From contig NZ_BBJP01000013.1 of NCBI RefSeq assembly GCF_000739595.1, forward strand, positions 1 to 64,000: a DNA stretch of 64,000 bases, written 5' to 3'. The stretch is from Halorubrum halophilum (GTDB taxonomy: Archaea > Halobacteriota > Halobacteria > Halobacteriales > Haloferacaceae). The notes beneath the pieces are model-generated. The model made no database searches, was not told where the DNA came from, and saw only the letters and a program-made list of their open reading frames with translations. Both the position numbers and the translations under genes were made by a program. Positions 63,838-64,000 of the stretch are shown here, piece by piece (the stretch's first letter is position 1; each line of letters opens with the position of its first letter).

Positions 63838-64000
63838 ATGGCATCGATCGGCGGCACGGGGGAGGGGTCGGACCCGCCAGCGCGATCGGAGGGGTCGGAC
63901 AGTGCGGACGGGGCGGGCGGGCCGAGTGGGCCGGAGCGGGCAGTCGCGACCGACTCCCCGACGACCGGGACGCGCGTCCGCCGAGCCGTCGGCGCGCTCG
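63838..64000 (+). CDS. N-terminal part of an unknown protein (runs off the window)
   Basis: From ATG 63838 the frame is open to the window edge (54 codons). The visible part is low complexity, Gly/Ser/Pro/Asp-rich (MASIGGTGEGSDPPARSEGS), ending GTRVRRAVGALV-like before the cut, which may lead into a first helix. A TATA-like caaagctttaccc at about 63801 fits a leaderless start. No family can be named. Confidence 0.5.
   Translation, partial: MASIGGTGEGSDPPARSEGSDSADGAGGPSGPERAVATDSPTTGTRVRRAVGAL

Overview
The window is 64 kb of chromosome from a halophilic archaeon (class Halobacteria). The evidence is the GC-rich coding sequence with strongly acidic proteins, many apparently leaderless genes behind TTTAA/TTATAA-like TATA boxes, Tat-type lipoprotein signals, and archaeal or haloarchaeal families: TFE, CDC48/VAT, geranylgeranyl-reductase-like flavoprotein, HalOD1, Bat/HTH_10 and several haloarchaeal DUF families. 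Halorubrum or a close relative is plausible, but the genus is a guess.

Layout. 0-2.5 kb: housekeeping or conserved haloarchaeal genes. 2.57-8.11 kb: a 5.5 kb integrated element bounded by a perfect 37-bp repeat of the 3' end of a tRNA-Val gene. It carries a tyrosine integrase, an archaeo-eukaryotic-type primase, a Tat lipoprotein of unusual composition, and three promoter-like repeats; two of these face tracts without a clear protein gene. 8.3-15.2 kb: metabolic and stress genes (M24-like protein, flavoprotein reductase, NSS transporter, AIM24, UspA, DJ-1/PfpI) plus two gene remnants. 15.2-21.4 kb: copper and Nos-type genes (SCO, wHTH regulator, NosY/NosF/NosD-like ABC system, NosL) without nosZ in view. 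21.4-24.7 kb: carB. 26.9-31 kb: an aldehyde dehydrogenase translationally coupled to an acetolactate-synthase-like TPP enzyme, then an AI-2E family transporter.

31-56 kb reads as an accessory stress and signalling region. It holds HalOD1 proteins, DUF7344, Lrp, a Cys-rich copper-binding protein, a ferritin-like gene broken by an IS5-family element, MscS, a three-gene overlapping phosphorelay, a lipid kinase, many small membrane proteins, PRC-barrel proteins, a rubredoxin-like protein, a glutamate-cysteine ligase homologue, BrkB, a proteasome-like Ntn hydrolase with altered active-site positions, and a frameshifted manganese catalase. From 56 kb onward the window returns to core genes (DUF5815, CDC48, ATP-NAD kinase-like, CinA-like, DUF5803, DUF2110, tfe).

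How the parts fit. The tRNA-Val element is a self-contained mobile unit with its own integration and replication-initiation proteins but no recognisable virion genes. The Nos-like cluster probably handles copper outside the membrane. The 31-56 kb block joins sensors and regulators to redox, metal and osmotic stress proteins, and its IS insertion, frameshift and remnants suggest ongoing gene decay.
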